Shown piece after piece: positions 46,211 to 56,021 of a stretch of 64,000 nucleotides of DNA. Source of the stretch: Williamsia maris. GTDB lineage: Bacteria; Actinomycetota; Actinomycetes; Mycobacteriales; Mycobacteriaceae. The notes below the pieces were generated by a model that did not search any database, had not been told where the DNA came from, and worked only from the letters and a program-made list of their open reading frames with translations. Within the stretch, counting starts at the first letter, position 1, and each line of letters starts with the position of its first letter. Where the stretch lies: the NCBI RefSeq assembly GCF_024171815.1, contig NZ_JAMTCJ010000001.1, positions 434,001 to 498,000 of the forward strand, read 5' to 3'. The position numbers were made by a program, and so were the translations under genes.

Positions 46211-47125
46211 ATGACGCAGAACACCTCCCCGACCACCGAGGGCGGTTCGCCCGGCGGCTTCGAGGTCACCACCCGCAAGCGGTGGCCGCTGTTCGCGGCC
46301 ATCGCCGTCGTGATCATCGTGGTCGCCGCCTTCATCGGGTGGCGCTTCGCCGGCTCGGATGACAAGTCGCCCAACGACACCGCCGGCGCCACGCTGACCG
46401 TCGTCACCGCGGAAGGCAACGCCGCCGAGCAGGCACTGGTGAACTACATCTCCACGAACGTCGCCCCCAAGCACGGGATCAAGATCGCGTTCAAGGGCCT
46501 CGCCGACAGCACGACCCTCAACCGCGCGGTCAGCGAGGGTGAGGTCGCAGGCACCATCTACCAGCACAAGCTGTGGCTCGGACAGGTGTTGGCCGCCAAC
46601 CCCGACTTCAAGGAGGAGGCCGCGACCCCGGTGTTCCGTTGGGGATTCGGCATCTGGTCGGACAAGTACAAGTCGGTCGCCGACTTGCCCAACGGCGCGA
46701 CGGTGTCGCTGTACTCCGACCCCGCCAACGAGGCCCAGGGCCTGTGGCTGCTCGAGCGCGCCGGACTGATCACCCTCAAGCCGGGCGTCAGCAAGTGGAC
46801 CGCCACGCAGGACGACATCGCGTCGAACCCGAAGAACATCACGTTCAAGCTCCTCGACTTCGCCGCCCAGTCGCGCGCGCTGCCCGACATCGACGCCGCC
46901 GTCGGTTACACCGAGTACTACCTGGCCGCGAACATCGACATCGCCAAGCAGATCTACGCGCCGCCGGCCCCGGACGAGTTCGCTGGTCAGCTCACCATCG
47001 GCAGCAAGTGGAAGGACACCGACAACATCAAGAAGCTGGTCGCCACCTTCCAGGATCCCGCGGTCCAGACCTACCTGGCCTCGGATCCTCAGGTGAAGAA
47101 CATCCTGCTGCCGTACCAGAGCTGA
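46211..47125 (+). CDS. metQ: MetQ/NlpA-family methionine-binding protein, membrane-anchored
   Basis: A 304-residue binding protein. Instead of a lipobox cysteine it has an N-terminal membrane helix (~24-46, WPLFAAIAVVIIVVAAFIGW) after basic KR residues. The binding domain (~60-300) has NlpA motifs: GIKIAFKGLADSTTLNRAVS, HKLWLGQVLAANPDFK, LPNGATVSLYSDPANEAQGL, LWLLERAGLITLKPGV, and LIPYQS-like end NILLPYQS. An 88-bp gap separates it from metI. It should load methionine onto MetNI. Confidence 0.93.
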   Translation: MTQNTSPTTEGGSPGGFEVTTRKRWPLFAAIAVVIIVVAAFIGWRFAGSDDKSPNDTAGATLTVVTAEGNAAEQALVNYISTNVAPKHGIKIAFKGLADSTTLNRAVSEGEVAGTIYQHKLWLGQVLAANPDFKEEAATPVFRWGFGIWSDKYKSVADLPNGATVSLYSDPANEAQGLWLLERAGLITLKPGVSKWTATQDDIASNPKNITFKLLDFAAQSRALPDIDAAVGYTEYYLAANIDIAKQIYAPPAPDEFAGQLTIGSKWKDTDNIKKLVATFQDPAVQTYLASDPQVKNILLPYQS

Positions 47126-47138
47126 GCGGCCCGACAAG

Positions 47139-47735
47139 CCGCTGACGGTGCGAAAAGCACTCATCGAGTGTGCGTCGTTTGCTGCACATCTCACGAAACG
47201 CGGTCAGCACACTCGATGGCGCTTTCCACACAGTCAGCCCGCGGCTGCGCTTTCCGCACAACCGCCCCATGGTGCTGACTGTGTAGAAGATGCCGTCGAG
47301 TGTGCTCACCACACGACGCCCGCCGACAACCAAACAACGCACACTCGACGCGCATCTTCTGCACCGTCAGCGGCCCTGAAAACCGCTGACGGTGCGGAAA
47401 GCACGCATCGAGTGCGCCTCGTTTACTGCACATCTCACGAAACGCGGTCAGCACACTCGATGGCGCTTTCCACACCGTCAGCCCGCGGTCCACGCTTTCC
47501 GCACAACCGCCCCATGGTGCTGACTGTGTAGAAGATGCCGTCGAGTGTGCTCACCACACGACGCCCGCCGACACGAAACAACGCACACTCGACGCGCATC
47601 TTCTGCACTGTCAGCGGCTTTTTAACAACCGCCGACAGTGCGGAAAGCACGCATCGAGTGTGCGTCGTTTTGTTCTTCGTCTCGCGTGCCGCCGTCAGCA
47701 CACTCGATGGCGCTTTCCACACAGTCAGCCCGTGG
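47139..47735. repeat. Array of paired long hairpins (units of ~245 bp)
   Basis: Two full units and one partial, starting at 47139, 47383 and 47629 (periods 244 and 246 bp). Each full unit holds two long imperfect inverted repeats. Hairpin A has ~31-bp arms (e.g. 47141-47172 with ~47208-47238) with GAAAGC and ATCGAGTGTG blocks. Hairpin B has ~32-bp arms (e.g. ~47275-47307 with ~47338-47370) with AGAAGATGC and GTCGAGTGTGC blocks. All arms share an outer GCTGACnGTG and an inner TCGAGTGTG, so A and B look related. The order is A-B-A-B-A between the convergent ends of metQ and glpK. Open frames inside have no protein character. Confidence 0.85.
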
Positions 47736-47822
47736 CTGCGTTTTCCGCACAGTCAGCCCGTGGTTGCGCTTTCCGCACAGTCAGCCCGTGGTTGCGCTTT
47801 CCACACAGTCAGCCGGTGGTTG
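47711..47822. repeat. Four 28-bp tandem repeats next to glpK end
   Basis: Units at 47711-47738, 47739-47766, 47767-47794 and 47795-47822, each CG(C/T)TTTCC(A/G)CACAGTCAGCC(C/G)GTGG(C/T)TG with one to three differences. The unit is the right arm of hairpin A in the neighbouring array, extended. The last copy ends exactly at the glpK stop codon. No unique spacers lie between copies, so this is not a CRISPR array. Confidence 0.9.
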
Positions 47823-49340
47823 CTACACCGGGCTCCATTGGCTCGCCAGGCGCACTGCTGCCGACCAGTTCGCCAGGCGCCGCTCGCGATCGGCGGGGTC
47901 GACATCGGGTTTCCATACCGCCGCCGCTCGCCAATTACGGCGCAGCTGTTGCTCATCGGTCCACAACCCCACCGTCAGCCCGGCGGCATACGCCGCGCCG
48001 AGCGCAACGGCCTCGGCCATCTGCGGACGCGTGACCGGGACATCGCACATGTCGGCGATCATCTGCATCATCGTGTTGTTCGCGGTCATCCCGCCGTCGA
48101 CGACCAACTCCGTCAACGACGTCTCGACACCGGCGGCGGCGAGGTCGTCGTTGACCGCGGTGACCATCGCCGCGGCGGCGAAGGCGTTGGTCTCCAACGC
48201 CGCCCGGGCCAGATGCCCGCGGGTGATGTACGACGTCAACCCGACGATCAGCCCGCGACTCCCCGACACCCAGTGCGGCGCATGGAGTCCGGAGAACGCA
48301 GGCACGATGTAACAGCCGCCGTTGTCGGTGACCGTCGAGGCCAGCGTCTCGATCTCCGCAGGCGTCGCGATGATGCCCAGGTTCTGCCGGATCCACTCCA
48401 CCAGCGCACCGGCCGTCGGATTCGACCCCTCCAACGCGTAGCGGATGGGTTGCCCGTCGGACTGGAAGGCAACCGTGGTAATCAGTCCACTGCGTGAACG
48501 GACCAGTGTCGTGCCGGTGTTGAACAATAGGAACCCGCCGGTGCCCAGCGTGTATTTCGACTCCCCCGCCCGCAGCGCCGTCTGTCCGACCAACGCGGCC
48601 TGCTGGTCACCGATCATCGCGGTGATCGGGATGCCCGCGACCGGCGTGGCGGTCGTCCCCACGCGGCTCATCGACGGCCGGATCTCCGGCAGGATCGCGG
48701 CGGGGATGTCGAACACCTCGAGCAGCGTCGGATCCCATTGCGCGGTCTCGATGTTCATCAGCATGGTGCGGCTGGCGTTGGTGGGGTCGGTGACGTGCAA
48801 CCCGCCGTCGACACCACCGGTCAGGTTCCACACCAGCCAGGTGTCCATGGTCCCGAACAGCACCCTCCCCTGTTCGGCCGCGGCCCGGGACCCGGCGCAC
48901 GCGTCGAGCATCCAGCTCAGTCGCGGTGCACTGAAGTAGTTCGACAGCGGCGCCCCGGTGCGGTGTTCGGCGTCGGCCGCCACTCCCTGGGCACGCAGCT
49001 CCTCGACCTTGTCGGTGGTCCGGGTGTCCTGCCACACGATGGCGCGGTGCAGCGGGATCCCGGTGGTCGGATCCCAGATCACGGTGGTCTCACGTTGGTT
49101 GGTGATCCCGAGTCCGACGAGCTGGTCGGCCTCGATCCCACCGTTGCGCAGCGCCTCGGGGATCAACCGCTGCACCAGTTTCCAGATCTCGAGGGCGTCG
49201 TGCTCGACCCACCCCGGCTGCGGGAAGTGCTGGGTGTGTTTGCGTTGGGCGACCGAGACCATGACCCCGCCACGGTCGTAGATGATGCAGCGCGTCGAGC
49301 TCGTGCCCTGGTCGATCGCGGCGACGTACCGTGCCGTCAC
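47823..49340 (-). CDS. glpK: Glycerol kinase, first paralogue
   Basis: A 505-residue FGGY-family kinase (glycerol + ATP to glycerol 3-phosphate) with a GTG start. Motifs: AAIDQGTSSTRCIIYD (phosphate-1), [74 protein letters not shown] and VDGGMTANNTMMQM. All catalytic elements are intact. It shows divergence from the second copy at 50282 (e.g. NYFSAPRLSWML against [12 protein letters not shown]). It lies 28 bp after the iclR gene on the same strand, so the two form a unit. Confidence 0.95.
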   Translation of the reverse strand: MTARYVAAIDQGTSSTRCIIYDRGGVMVSVAQRKHTQHFPQPGWVEHDALEIWKLVQRLIPEALRNGGIEADQLVGLGITNQRETTVIWDPTTGIPLHRAIVWQDTRTTDKVEELRAQGVAADAEHRTGAPLSNYFSAPRLSWMLDACAGSRAAAEQGRVLFGTMDTWLVWNLTGGVDGGLHVTDPTNASRTMLMNIETAQWDPTLLEVFDIPAAILPEIRPSMSRVGTTATPVAGIPITAMIGDQQAALVGQTALRAGESKYTLGTGGFLLFNTGTTLVRSRSGLITTVAFQSDGQPIRYALEGSNPTAGALVEWIRQNLGIIATPAEIETLASTVTDNGGCYIVPAFSGLHAPHWVSGSRGLIVGLTSYITRGHLARAALETNAFAAAAMVTAVNDDLAAAGVETSLTELVVDGGMTANNTMMQMIADMCDVPVTRPQMAEAVALGAAYAAGLTVGLWTDEQQLRRNWRAAAVWKPDVDPADRERRLANWSAAVRLASQWSPV

Positions 49341-49368
49341 TGTCGGTGTCCCCTCGTCGTCGAGCGCG

Positions 49369-50139
49369 TCACTGCAGCTGTCCGTGTCCCATGGACCGGG
49401 AGATCGACCGGGCGGCAGAGATCAGGTTCTCCAGCAGCGCCGGTCGCGGGGCCCCGGATCGGGTACACACCTCGTCGATCTCCCCCGACAACCCCACCGC
49501 GGCCATCACCGACCCGCCCTGATCACGGATGGGTGCGGCCAACGTCGCCACATCGGCCTCGAGATCGCCCCGACCGCAGGCCCATCCGCTGTCCCGGACG
49601 GTCGCGAGTTCGCGGGCGAGGTCGGCGCCGTCGGTGATGGTGCGGTGGGTGACGGCGGGCAGCCCGGCCGCGACGAGCTCCCGCGCGAGGTGCACGTCGA
49701 AGGCCAGATGGATCCGTCCGTGCGCGGTGGCGTGGGCGGGAACGGACTTCCCGGTCCGCAGGACCAACCCGCCCCCGTGCGCGGCGAGGACATCGTGGAC
49801 GATCCGCACCTCACGACCCCGCAACACGCTGATCTGGGTCGCCATCCCGGTCCGCGCGGCCAACGCGTCGGTCCAGTTCATCGCCCGCGACCGGATCTCG
49901 TTGACGTCCCAGCGGTCCTTGCGGGCGCCCAACGGGTCGTCGGCGAGGTAGTAGCCGGCGGTGTCTGCGGTCTGCTCGACGGCCCCGACCGCGACCAGTG
50001 TCCGGACCAGACCGTGCGTGGTGGTCTTGGCCAGACCGAGGGCCGAGGCGATCTCCGACAGCGCGACCGGCTCGGGCCGGGTGGCGAGCAGATGCAGGAC
50101 AGCCGTCGCGCGCTCCACGGATTGGATCAGACCCGGCAT
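49369..50139 (-). CDS. IclR-family transcriptional regulator of glycerol genes
   Basis: A 256-residue regulator. The N-terminal winged helix (~5-65: SVERATAVLHLLATRPEPVA, LSEIASALGLAKTTTHGLVR) is followed by the IclR effector domain (~75-245: SVLRGREVRIVHDVLAAHG, and VMAAVGLSGEID). It resembles GylR, the glycerol regulator of Streptomyces, by family and neighbourhood. Divergent from glpK2-glpD-glpF and upstream of glpK1, it probably represses both in the absence of glycerol 3-phosphate, using the palindrome at 50171-50187. Confidence 0.92.
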   Translation of the reverse strand: MPGLIQSVERATAVLHLLATRPEPVALSEIASALGLAKTTTHGLVRTLVAVGAVEQTADTAGYYLADDPLGARKDRWDVNEIRSRAMNWTDALAARTGMATQISVLRGREVRIVHDVLAAHGGGLVLRTGKSVPAHATAHGRIHLAFDVHLARELVAAGLPAVTHRTITDGADLARELATVRDSGWACGRGDLEADVATLAAPIRDQGGSVMAAVGLSGEIDEVCTRSGAPRPALLENLISAARSISRSMGHGQLQ

Positions 50140-50170
50140 GGTTCCGGACGCTACGCCTGTCGGCGGGTTT

Positions 50171-50187
50171 GTTCGACATTGTCGAAC
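50171..50187. promoter_or_regulatory. Palindromic operator candidate for the IclR/GylR-type regulator
   Basis: GTTCGAC-ATT-GTCGAAC, a perfect 7-bp inverted repeat, lies 32 bases before the iclR start and ~95 bases before glpK2 in the divergent gap. IclR-family operators are typically 13 to 17-bp palindromes with TTCG/CGAA ends, which fits. Confidence 0.7.
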
Positions 50188-50281
50188 GACGACCCTCGTC
50201 AGGGTGTGGCGCCGTGATTAGCGTGGTGGGTGGATGAGATCCACATCACTTCCGATCCACCCTCCGACGAAGCAGGGACAC

Positions 50282-51796
<1,515 letters not shown>

Positions 51797-51866
51797 TCGT
51801 CGCCGCGCGCACCGAGCTCGAGATTCTTTTCAGCACAACTTCTCTGATCTCCGGAAGGAGAACGTC

Positions 51867-53603
51867 ATGACCATGCAACCCATAGCGCTCGACCCCGCAT
51901 CGCGGCGGCGCGCACTGGCCTCGATGGCCCAGACCGAACTCGACGTGCTCGTGATCGGCGGCGGTGTCGTCGGTGGCGGCGCCGCGATCGATGCCGCCAC
52001 CCGCGGACTGCGCGTCGGCCTCGTCGAGGCCATCGACTACGGAGCCGGCACCTCGAGCCGGTCGTCGAAGCTGTTCCACGGTGGCCTGCGCTACCTCAAG
52101 CAGCTCAACTTCTCGCTGGTGTTCGAGGCCCTGCGCGAGCGCAAACTGATGCTCAACACCGTCGCGCCGCACCTGGTGCGTCCGGTCGAGTTCATCTTCC
52201 CGCTCGTCACCCCGGTCTACGACCGCGCCTACGCCGGCGCGGGCATCGGTTTCTACGACATCCTCGGCGCGGGACGCGGTGTGCCCCATCACCTCCGCCA
52301 CATCGGCAAGAAGAGCACCTTCGAGATCTTCCCGGGCGCCAAGCGCGGCAAGATCCGCGGTGGCGTGCTGTTCTACGAGGGACAGGTCGACGACGCCCGG
52401 CACACGATGATGCTGACGCGTACCGCGGCCAGCTACGGCGCGCTGTGCGCGTCGAGTGCACGGGTGACGAGCTACCTGCGCGACGGTGACCGCGTCATCG
52501 GTGCCCGGGTCGAGGACCTCGAGTCCGGCGAGCAGGTCGACGTCCGCGCCAAGCACGTGGTCAACGCCGCGGGCGTGTGGACCGACGAGCTGCAGGAGAT
52601 GGTCGGCACCACCAGCGGACTGCGGGTGAAGGCGTCCAAGGGCGTTCACATCGTGGTGCCCCGTGACCGCATCGACTCCGCCGTCGGCCTCATCACCGAG
52701 ACCGAGAAGAGTCTGCTGTTCGTCATCCCGTGCCCCTGGAGCGACGACTTCTGGATCATCGGCACCACCGACACCGAGTGGAACCTCGACCTGGCCCACC
52801 CGGCCGCGAGCAGCGCCGACCTCGACTACATCCTCGCCGAGGTCAACGTGATGCTGGAGAAGCCGTTGGTGCGCGACGACATCGTCGGCGTCTACGCCGG
52901 TCTGCGTCCGCTGCTGGCCGGCGAGTCCGACCAGACCAGCAAGCTGTCGCGTGAGCACGCCGTGGTCCCGGCCGCGCCCGGTCTCACCGTCATCGCGGGC
53001 GGCAAGTACACCACCTACCGGGTGATGGCGGCCGACGCGATCGACGCCGCCGTCGCCGGACAGCGCAGTGTGGAACCCTCACGCACGGCGAGCATCCCGC
53101 TCGTCGGCGCCGACGGGTTCGACGATCTGTGGGAGGCGCGCGTGCGCCTGGCCAACGAGCACGGCCTGCCCGTGAAGACCATCGAGCACCTGCTGCGTCG
53201 CTACGGCAGCGCGATCTCGGAGATCTTCGAGCTGATCGCGGCCGAGCCCGAACTCGGCACCCCGGTGGCCTCGACCGACAACCGCTACCTCGGCGCGGAG
53301 ATCCGCTACGCGGTGACCCACGAGGGCGCGCTGCACCTCGTCGACATCCTCGCGCGGCGGACCCGCGTGTCGATCGAGACCAGGGACCGCGGCAAGAGCG
53401 CCGCGTCCGACGTGGCCGACATCGTCGCCGGCGTGCTCGGGTGGAACGACGAACAGCGCACCCGTGAGATCGAGAACTACAGCGCGCGTGTCGATGCCGA
53501 GATCGAGTCGCAACGCCAGCCCGACGACCGGACCGCCGACGCGGCCCGGATGGGCGCACGAGGAGTCCGTGGATCGGCGGCGGTCGCGGACGTGTCGGCA
53601 TGA
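51867..53603 (+). CDS. glpD: Aerobic glycerol-3-phosphate dehydrogenase
   Basis: A 578-residue FAD enzyme oxidising glycerol 3-phosphate to dihydroxyacetone phosphate and passing electrons to quinone at the membrane. N-terminal Rossmann motif VLVIGGGVVGGGAAIDAATR (~29-48), then GTSSRSSKLFHGGLRYLKQL (the G3P-dehydrogenase signature), VNAAGVWTDELQEM, IGTTDTEWNLDL and PGLTVIAGGKYTTYRVMA. The C-terminal ~120 residues are the helical cap domain. It lies 70 bp after glpK2, and its stop overlaps the glpF start (ATGA). Confidence 0.95.
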   Translation: MTMQPIALDPASRRRALASMAQTELDVLVIGGGVVGGGAAIDAATRGLRVGLVEAIDYGAGTSSRSSKLFHGGLRYLKQLNFSLVFEALRERKLMLNTVAPHLVRPVEFIFPLVTPVYDRAYAGAGIGFYDILGAGRGVPHHLRHIGKKSTFEIFPGAKRGKIRGGVLFYEGQVDDARHTMMLTRTAASYGALCASSARVTSYLRDGDRVIGARVEDLESGEQVDVRAKHVVNAAGVWTDELQEMVGTTSGLRVKASKGVHIVVPRDRIDSAVGLITETEKSLLFVIPCPWSDDFWIIGTTDTEWNLDLAHPAASSADLDYILAEVNVMLEKPLVRDDIVGVYAGLRPLLAGESDQTSKLSREHAVVPAAPGLTVIAGGKYTTYRVMAADAIDAAVAGQRSVEPSRTASIPLVGADGFDDLWEARVRLANEHGLPVKTIEHLLRRYGSAISEIFELIAAEPELGTPVASTDNRYLGAEIRYAVTHEGALHLVDILARRTRVSIETRDRGKSAASDVADIVAGVLGWNDEQRTREIENYSARVDAEIESQRQPDDRTADAARMGARGVRGSAAVADVSA

Positions 53604-54349
53604 GCGCCATCTCGGACGGCCAGATCTGGCTGTGGGAGATCATCGGGACCGCGGTCCTGATCCTGCTCGGCGCGGGCGTCGTGGCGGGTAACAACCTGGT
53701 GAAGTCGGGCTTCCACAACAGTGGTGGTCTGTTCATCAACTTCGGTTGGGGCCTGGCGGTTTTCGCCGGTGCGTCCATCGCGTGGCAGTCGGGTGCGCAT
53801 CTCAACCCGGCGGTGACCCTGGGCCTCGCGATCGCGGACAAGACACCGTGGTCGCAGGTGCCGATCTACATCTGCGCGCAGATGATCGGCGCGTTCATCG
53901 GCGCGATGCTCTGTTATGCGGCATACAAGAAGAACTTCGACGCCGATCCACACCCGGAGGACACCCGTGGCATCTTCTGCACGGGTCCGCAGGTCAAGAA
54001 CTACTTCTGGAACACCGTCACCGAGGTCATCGGCACGTTCGTGCTGGTGTTCTGGATCCTGCGCTCCCCGGCGATCTCGCAGAACGGCGGCACCCTCGAC
54101 CTGGGCAACTCCGGGCTCGGGTACGCCGGCGTGGCGTTCGTCGTCCTCGTCATCGGCAACAGCCTGGGTGGCCCGACCGGGTACGCCATCAACCCGGCGC
54201 GCGACCTGGCCCCGCGCATCGCGTACGCGCTGATGCCGATCAAGGGCAAGGGCAGTCTCGAGTGGAACTACGCCTGGGTTCCGGTGGTCGGACCGATCAT
54301 CGGCGGCGCGCTCGCCGGTGGGCTGTTCCTGCTCACCCAGAACGTGTGA
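53600..54349 (+). CDS. glpF: Aquaglyceroporin, glycerol facilitator
   Basis: A 249-residue MIP channel. Both NPA boxes are intact: AHLNPAVTLG and YAINPARDLAPR; the Asp after the second NPA (NPARD) is typical of glycerol-conducting members. Six membrane helices can be traced. The ATG overlaps the glpD stop (ATGA). It completes the glpK-glpD-glpF pathway for glycerol uptake, phosphorylation and oxidation. Confidence 0.95.
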   Translation: MSAISDGQIWLWEIIGTAVLILLGAGVVAGNNLVKSGFHNSGGLFINFGWGLAVFAGASIAWQSGAHLNPAVTLGLAIADKTPWSQVPIYICAQMIGAFIGAMLCYAAYKKNFDADPHPEDTRGIFCTGPQVKNYFWNTVTEVIGTFVLVFWILRSPAISQNGGTLDLGNSGLGYAGVAFVVLVIGNSLGGPTGYAINPARDLAPRIAYALMPIKGKGSLEWNYAWVPVVGPIIGGALAGGLFLLTQNV

Positions 54350-54375
54350 CCCGACCGGAGTAGATTCGGCTCTCG

Positions 54376-55518
54376 ATGAGCCACGACATCGATGCCACCG
54401 CCGACGTGATCGTCATCGGCGGTGGCATCGCCGGTGTGTCGGTCGCCTACGAACTCTCCGACGACCGACACGTCGTCCTGCTCGAGCGGGAACCGGCCTT
54501 GGCGTTCCACACCACCGGCCGTTCGGCGGCGCTGTTCCTGGAGAGCTACGGCAACCGGGTGATCCGTGGTCTCACCACGGCCAGTCGCGATTTCCTCACC
54601 GACCCGCCCGACTGCTTCGACCGCCCGCTGCTCACCGGACGTCCGCTGCTGCAGTTCGCGCGCGTCGGACGCGGCGACGCGTTGCGGTCGATGTTCACCG
54701 AGGTACGCACGCTCACCCCCGACGTCGAGCTGCTCACCCCCACCGAGGCGGCCGCGCTGTTCGGCGCGCTGCGTCCGCAGACCATCGACGCCGCCCTGCA
54801 CGAACCCGGTTCGATGGAGATCGACGTCCACGCCCTGCACCAGGGCTACCTGCGAGGCTTGCGTGCGCGCGGCGGTGCGGTGGCGGTCTCCGCCGGTGTC
54901 GCGTCCCTGCGGTTCGCCGACGGGCTCTGGGAGGTCGTCACCACCGACGGCCGCGTCACCCGCGCGCGGATCGTCGTCGACGCCGCCGGGGCGTGGGCCG
55001 ACGAACTGGGCCAGTCGGTGGGTGCCGCCCCGATCGGTCTGACCCCGCGCCGTCGGACGGTCTTCATGCTCGCGATGCCCGACGGTCTCGCCCGCGACGG
55101 TCTGCCCACGATCAGCGACATCGACGAGTCGTTCTACCTCAAACCCGATGGTGCACAGCTGCTGTGCTCCCCCGCCGACGAGACACCGACCTCACCGTCG
55201 GACGCGCGACCCGACGAGCTGGAGATCGCCCGCGCGCTCGACGAGATCGCCGAGGTCACGACCGTCGGTTCCCGACACGTCCGCTCGTCATGGGCCGGTC
55301 TGCGGTCGTTCGTGCCCGACCGCACGCCGGTGGTCGGGCCGGACCCGGATCTACCCGGCTTCACCTGGTGCGCCGGGCAGGGCGGCTACGGGATCCAGAC
55401 GTGCGCCGCGCTGGCCCGGGTCACCGCCGCCCTGATCCGCGGCGACGAGATCCCCGCCGACGTGGGGTCGCGCGGGGTGTCGGCCGCCGACCTCCTGCCG
55501 TCGCGGACCCGCGGGTAA
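54376..55518 (+). CDS. FAD-dependent amino-acid/glycine oxidase-like dehydrogenase (DAO family)
   Basis: A 380-residue flavoprotein of the D-amino-acid oxidase superfamily. FAD motif DVIVIGGGIAGVSVAYELSD at ~10-29, FAD-binding segment FHTTGRSAALFLESYG, MEIDVHALHQGYLRGLRARG and near the end FTWCAGQGGYGIQTCAALAR. The substrate could be glycine, sarcosine, D-amino acids or a 2-hydroxy acid. It follows glpF by 26 bp and may be co-transcribed, although it is not a known part of glycerol use. Confidence 0.9.
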   Translation: MSHDIDATADVIVIGGGIAGVSVAYELSDDRHVVLLEREPALAFHTTGRSAALFLESYGNRVIRGLTTASRDFLTDPPDCFDRPLLTGRPLLQFARVGRGDALRSMFTEVRTLTPDVELLTPTEAAALFGALRPQTIDAALHEPGSMEIDVHALHQGYLRGLRARGGAVAVSAGVASLRFADGLWEVVTTDGRVTRARIVVDAAGAWADELGQSVGAAPIGLTPRRRTVFMLAMPDGLARDGLPTISDIDESFYLKPDGAQLLCSPADETPTSPSDARPDELEIARALDEIAEVTTVGSRHVRSSWAGLRSFVPDRTPVVGPDPDLPGFTWCAGQGGYGIQTCAALARVTAALIRGDEIPADVGSRGVSAADLLPSRTRG

Positions 55519-55625
55519 TTCGTTTACCCTCGGCAACGAAAATTAGTGTGTTCCAACGACAGACAGCTCTCACACCACGTTCTACAGTCGGCGGAGAGGT
55601 CGAGATGAACAGGGAGTGACACCGC

Positions 55626-55958
55626 GTGGACAAAGAAGAACTGATCACCTTCGCGGGAGACGCGGGGTGGGCGGTGACCGGACACCGATGGCTCCGGTTC
55701 ACGAAGGGCGACACCCGGGTCGAGGTCTGGTACGCGGGCGACAAGCCCCGCATGGTCAGCGCGGCGTTGCACTCCCCGACCAGCGGTACCCGCCGCATCA
55801 ACATCGTGCGCGATCGCGCGACGTCGATCGCCGACACCGTGCGTTCGTGGCTGTCGCCGTCGATATCGGCGGTGGATCGGTTGTGGCTGCGGCCCATCGG
55901 CGCACCGGAGACCGGGGACAACGGGCAGGTTGTCGGGAACGTCGCACTCTTCGCGTGA
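55626..55958 (+). CDS. Small protein of unknown function
   Basis: A 110-residue protein with a GTG start (MDKEELITFAGDAGWAVTGH, then RWLRFTKGDTRVEVWYAGDK). Mixed alpha/beta composition, with no signal peptide, membrane segment or motif that I recognise. An AT-richer promoter-like stretch lies at 55519-55600. It is separated from the next gene by 63 bp. The coding call rests on codon bias and composition. Confidence 0.72.
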   Translation: MDKEELITFAGDAGWAVTGHRWLRFTKGDTRVEVWYAGDKPRMVSAALHSPTSGTRRINIVRDRATSIADTVRSWLSPSISAVDRLWLRPIGAPETGDNGQVVGNVALFA

Positions 55959-56021
55959 TTCGCAGCGTTCTCACAGGTGATCGCCACATGACGCTCAGGT
56001 GGGCGCACGACTGTCGGCACG

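Noticed and set aside
47148-47822. Several open frames inside the hairpin array, on both strands
   Set aside because: They repeat with the array units, have no ribosome-binding sites and no protein-like composition; similar frames in other genomes would be spurious.
47711-47822. CRISPR array
   Set aside because: The 28-bp units are directly adjacent without unique spacers, and no cas genes are nearby.
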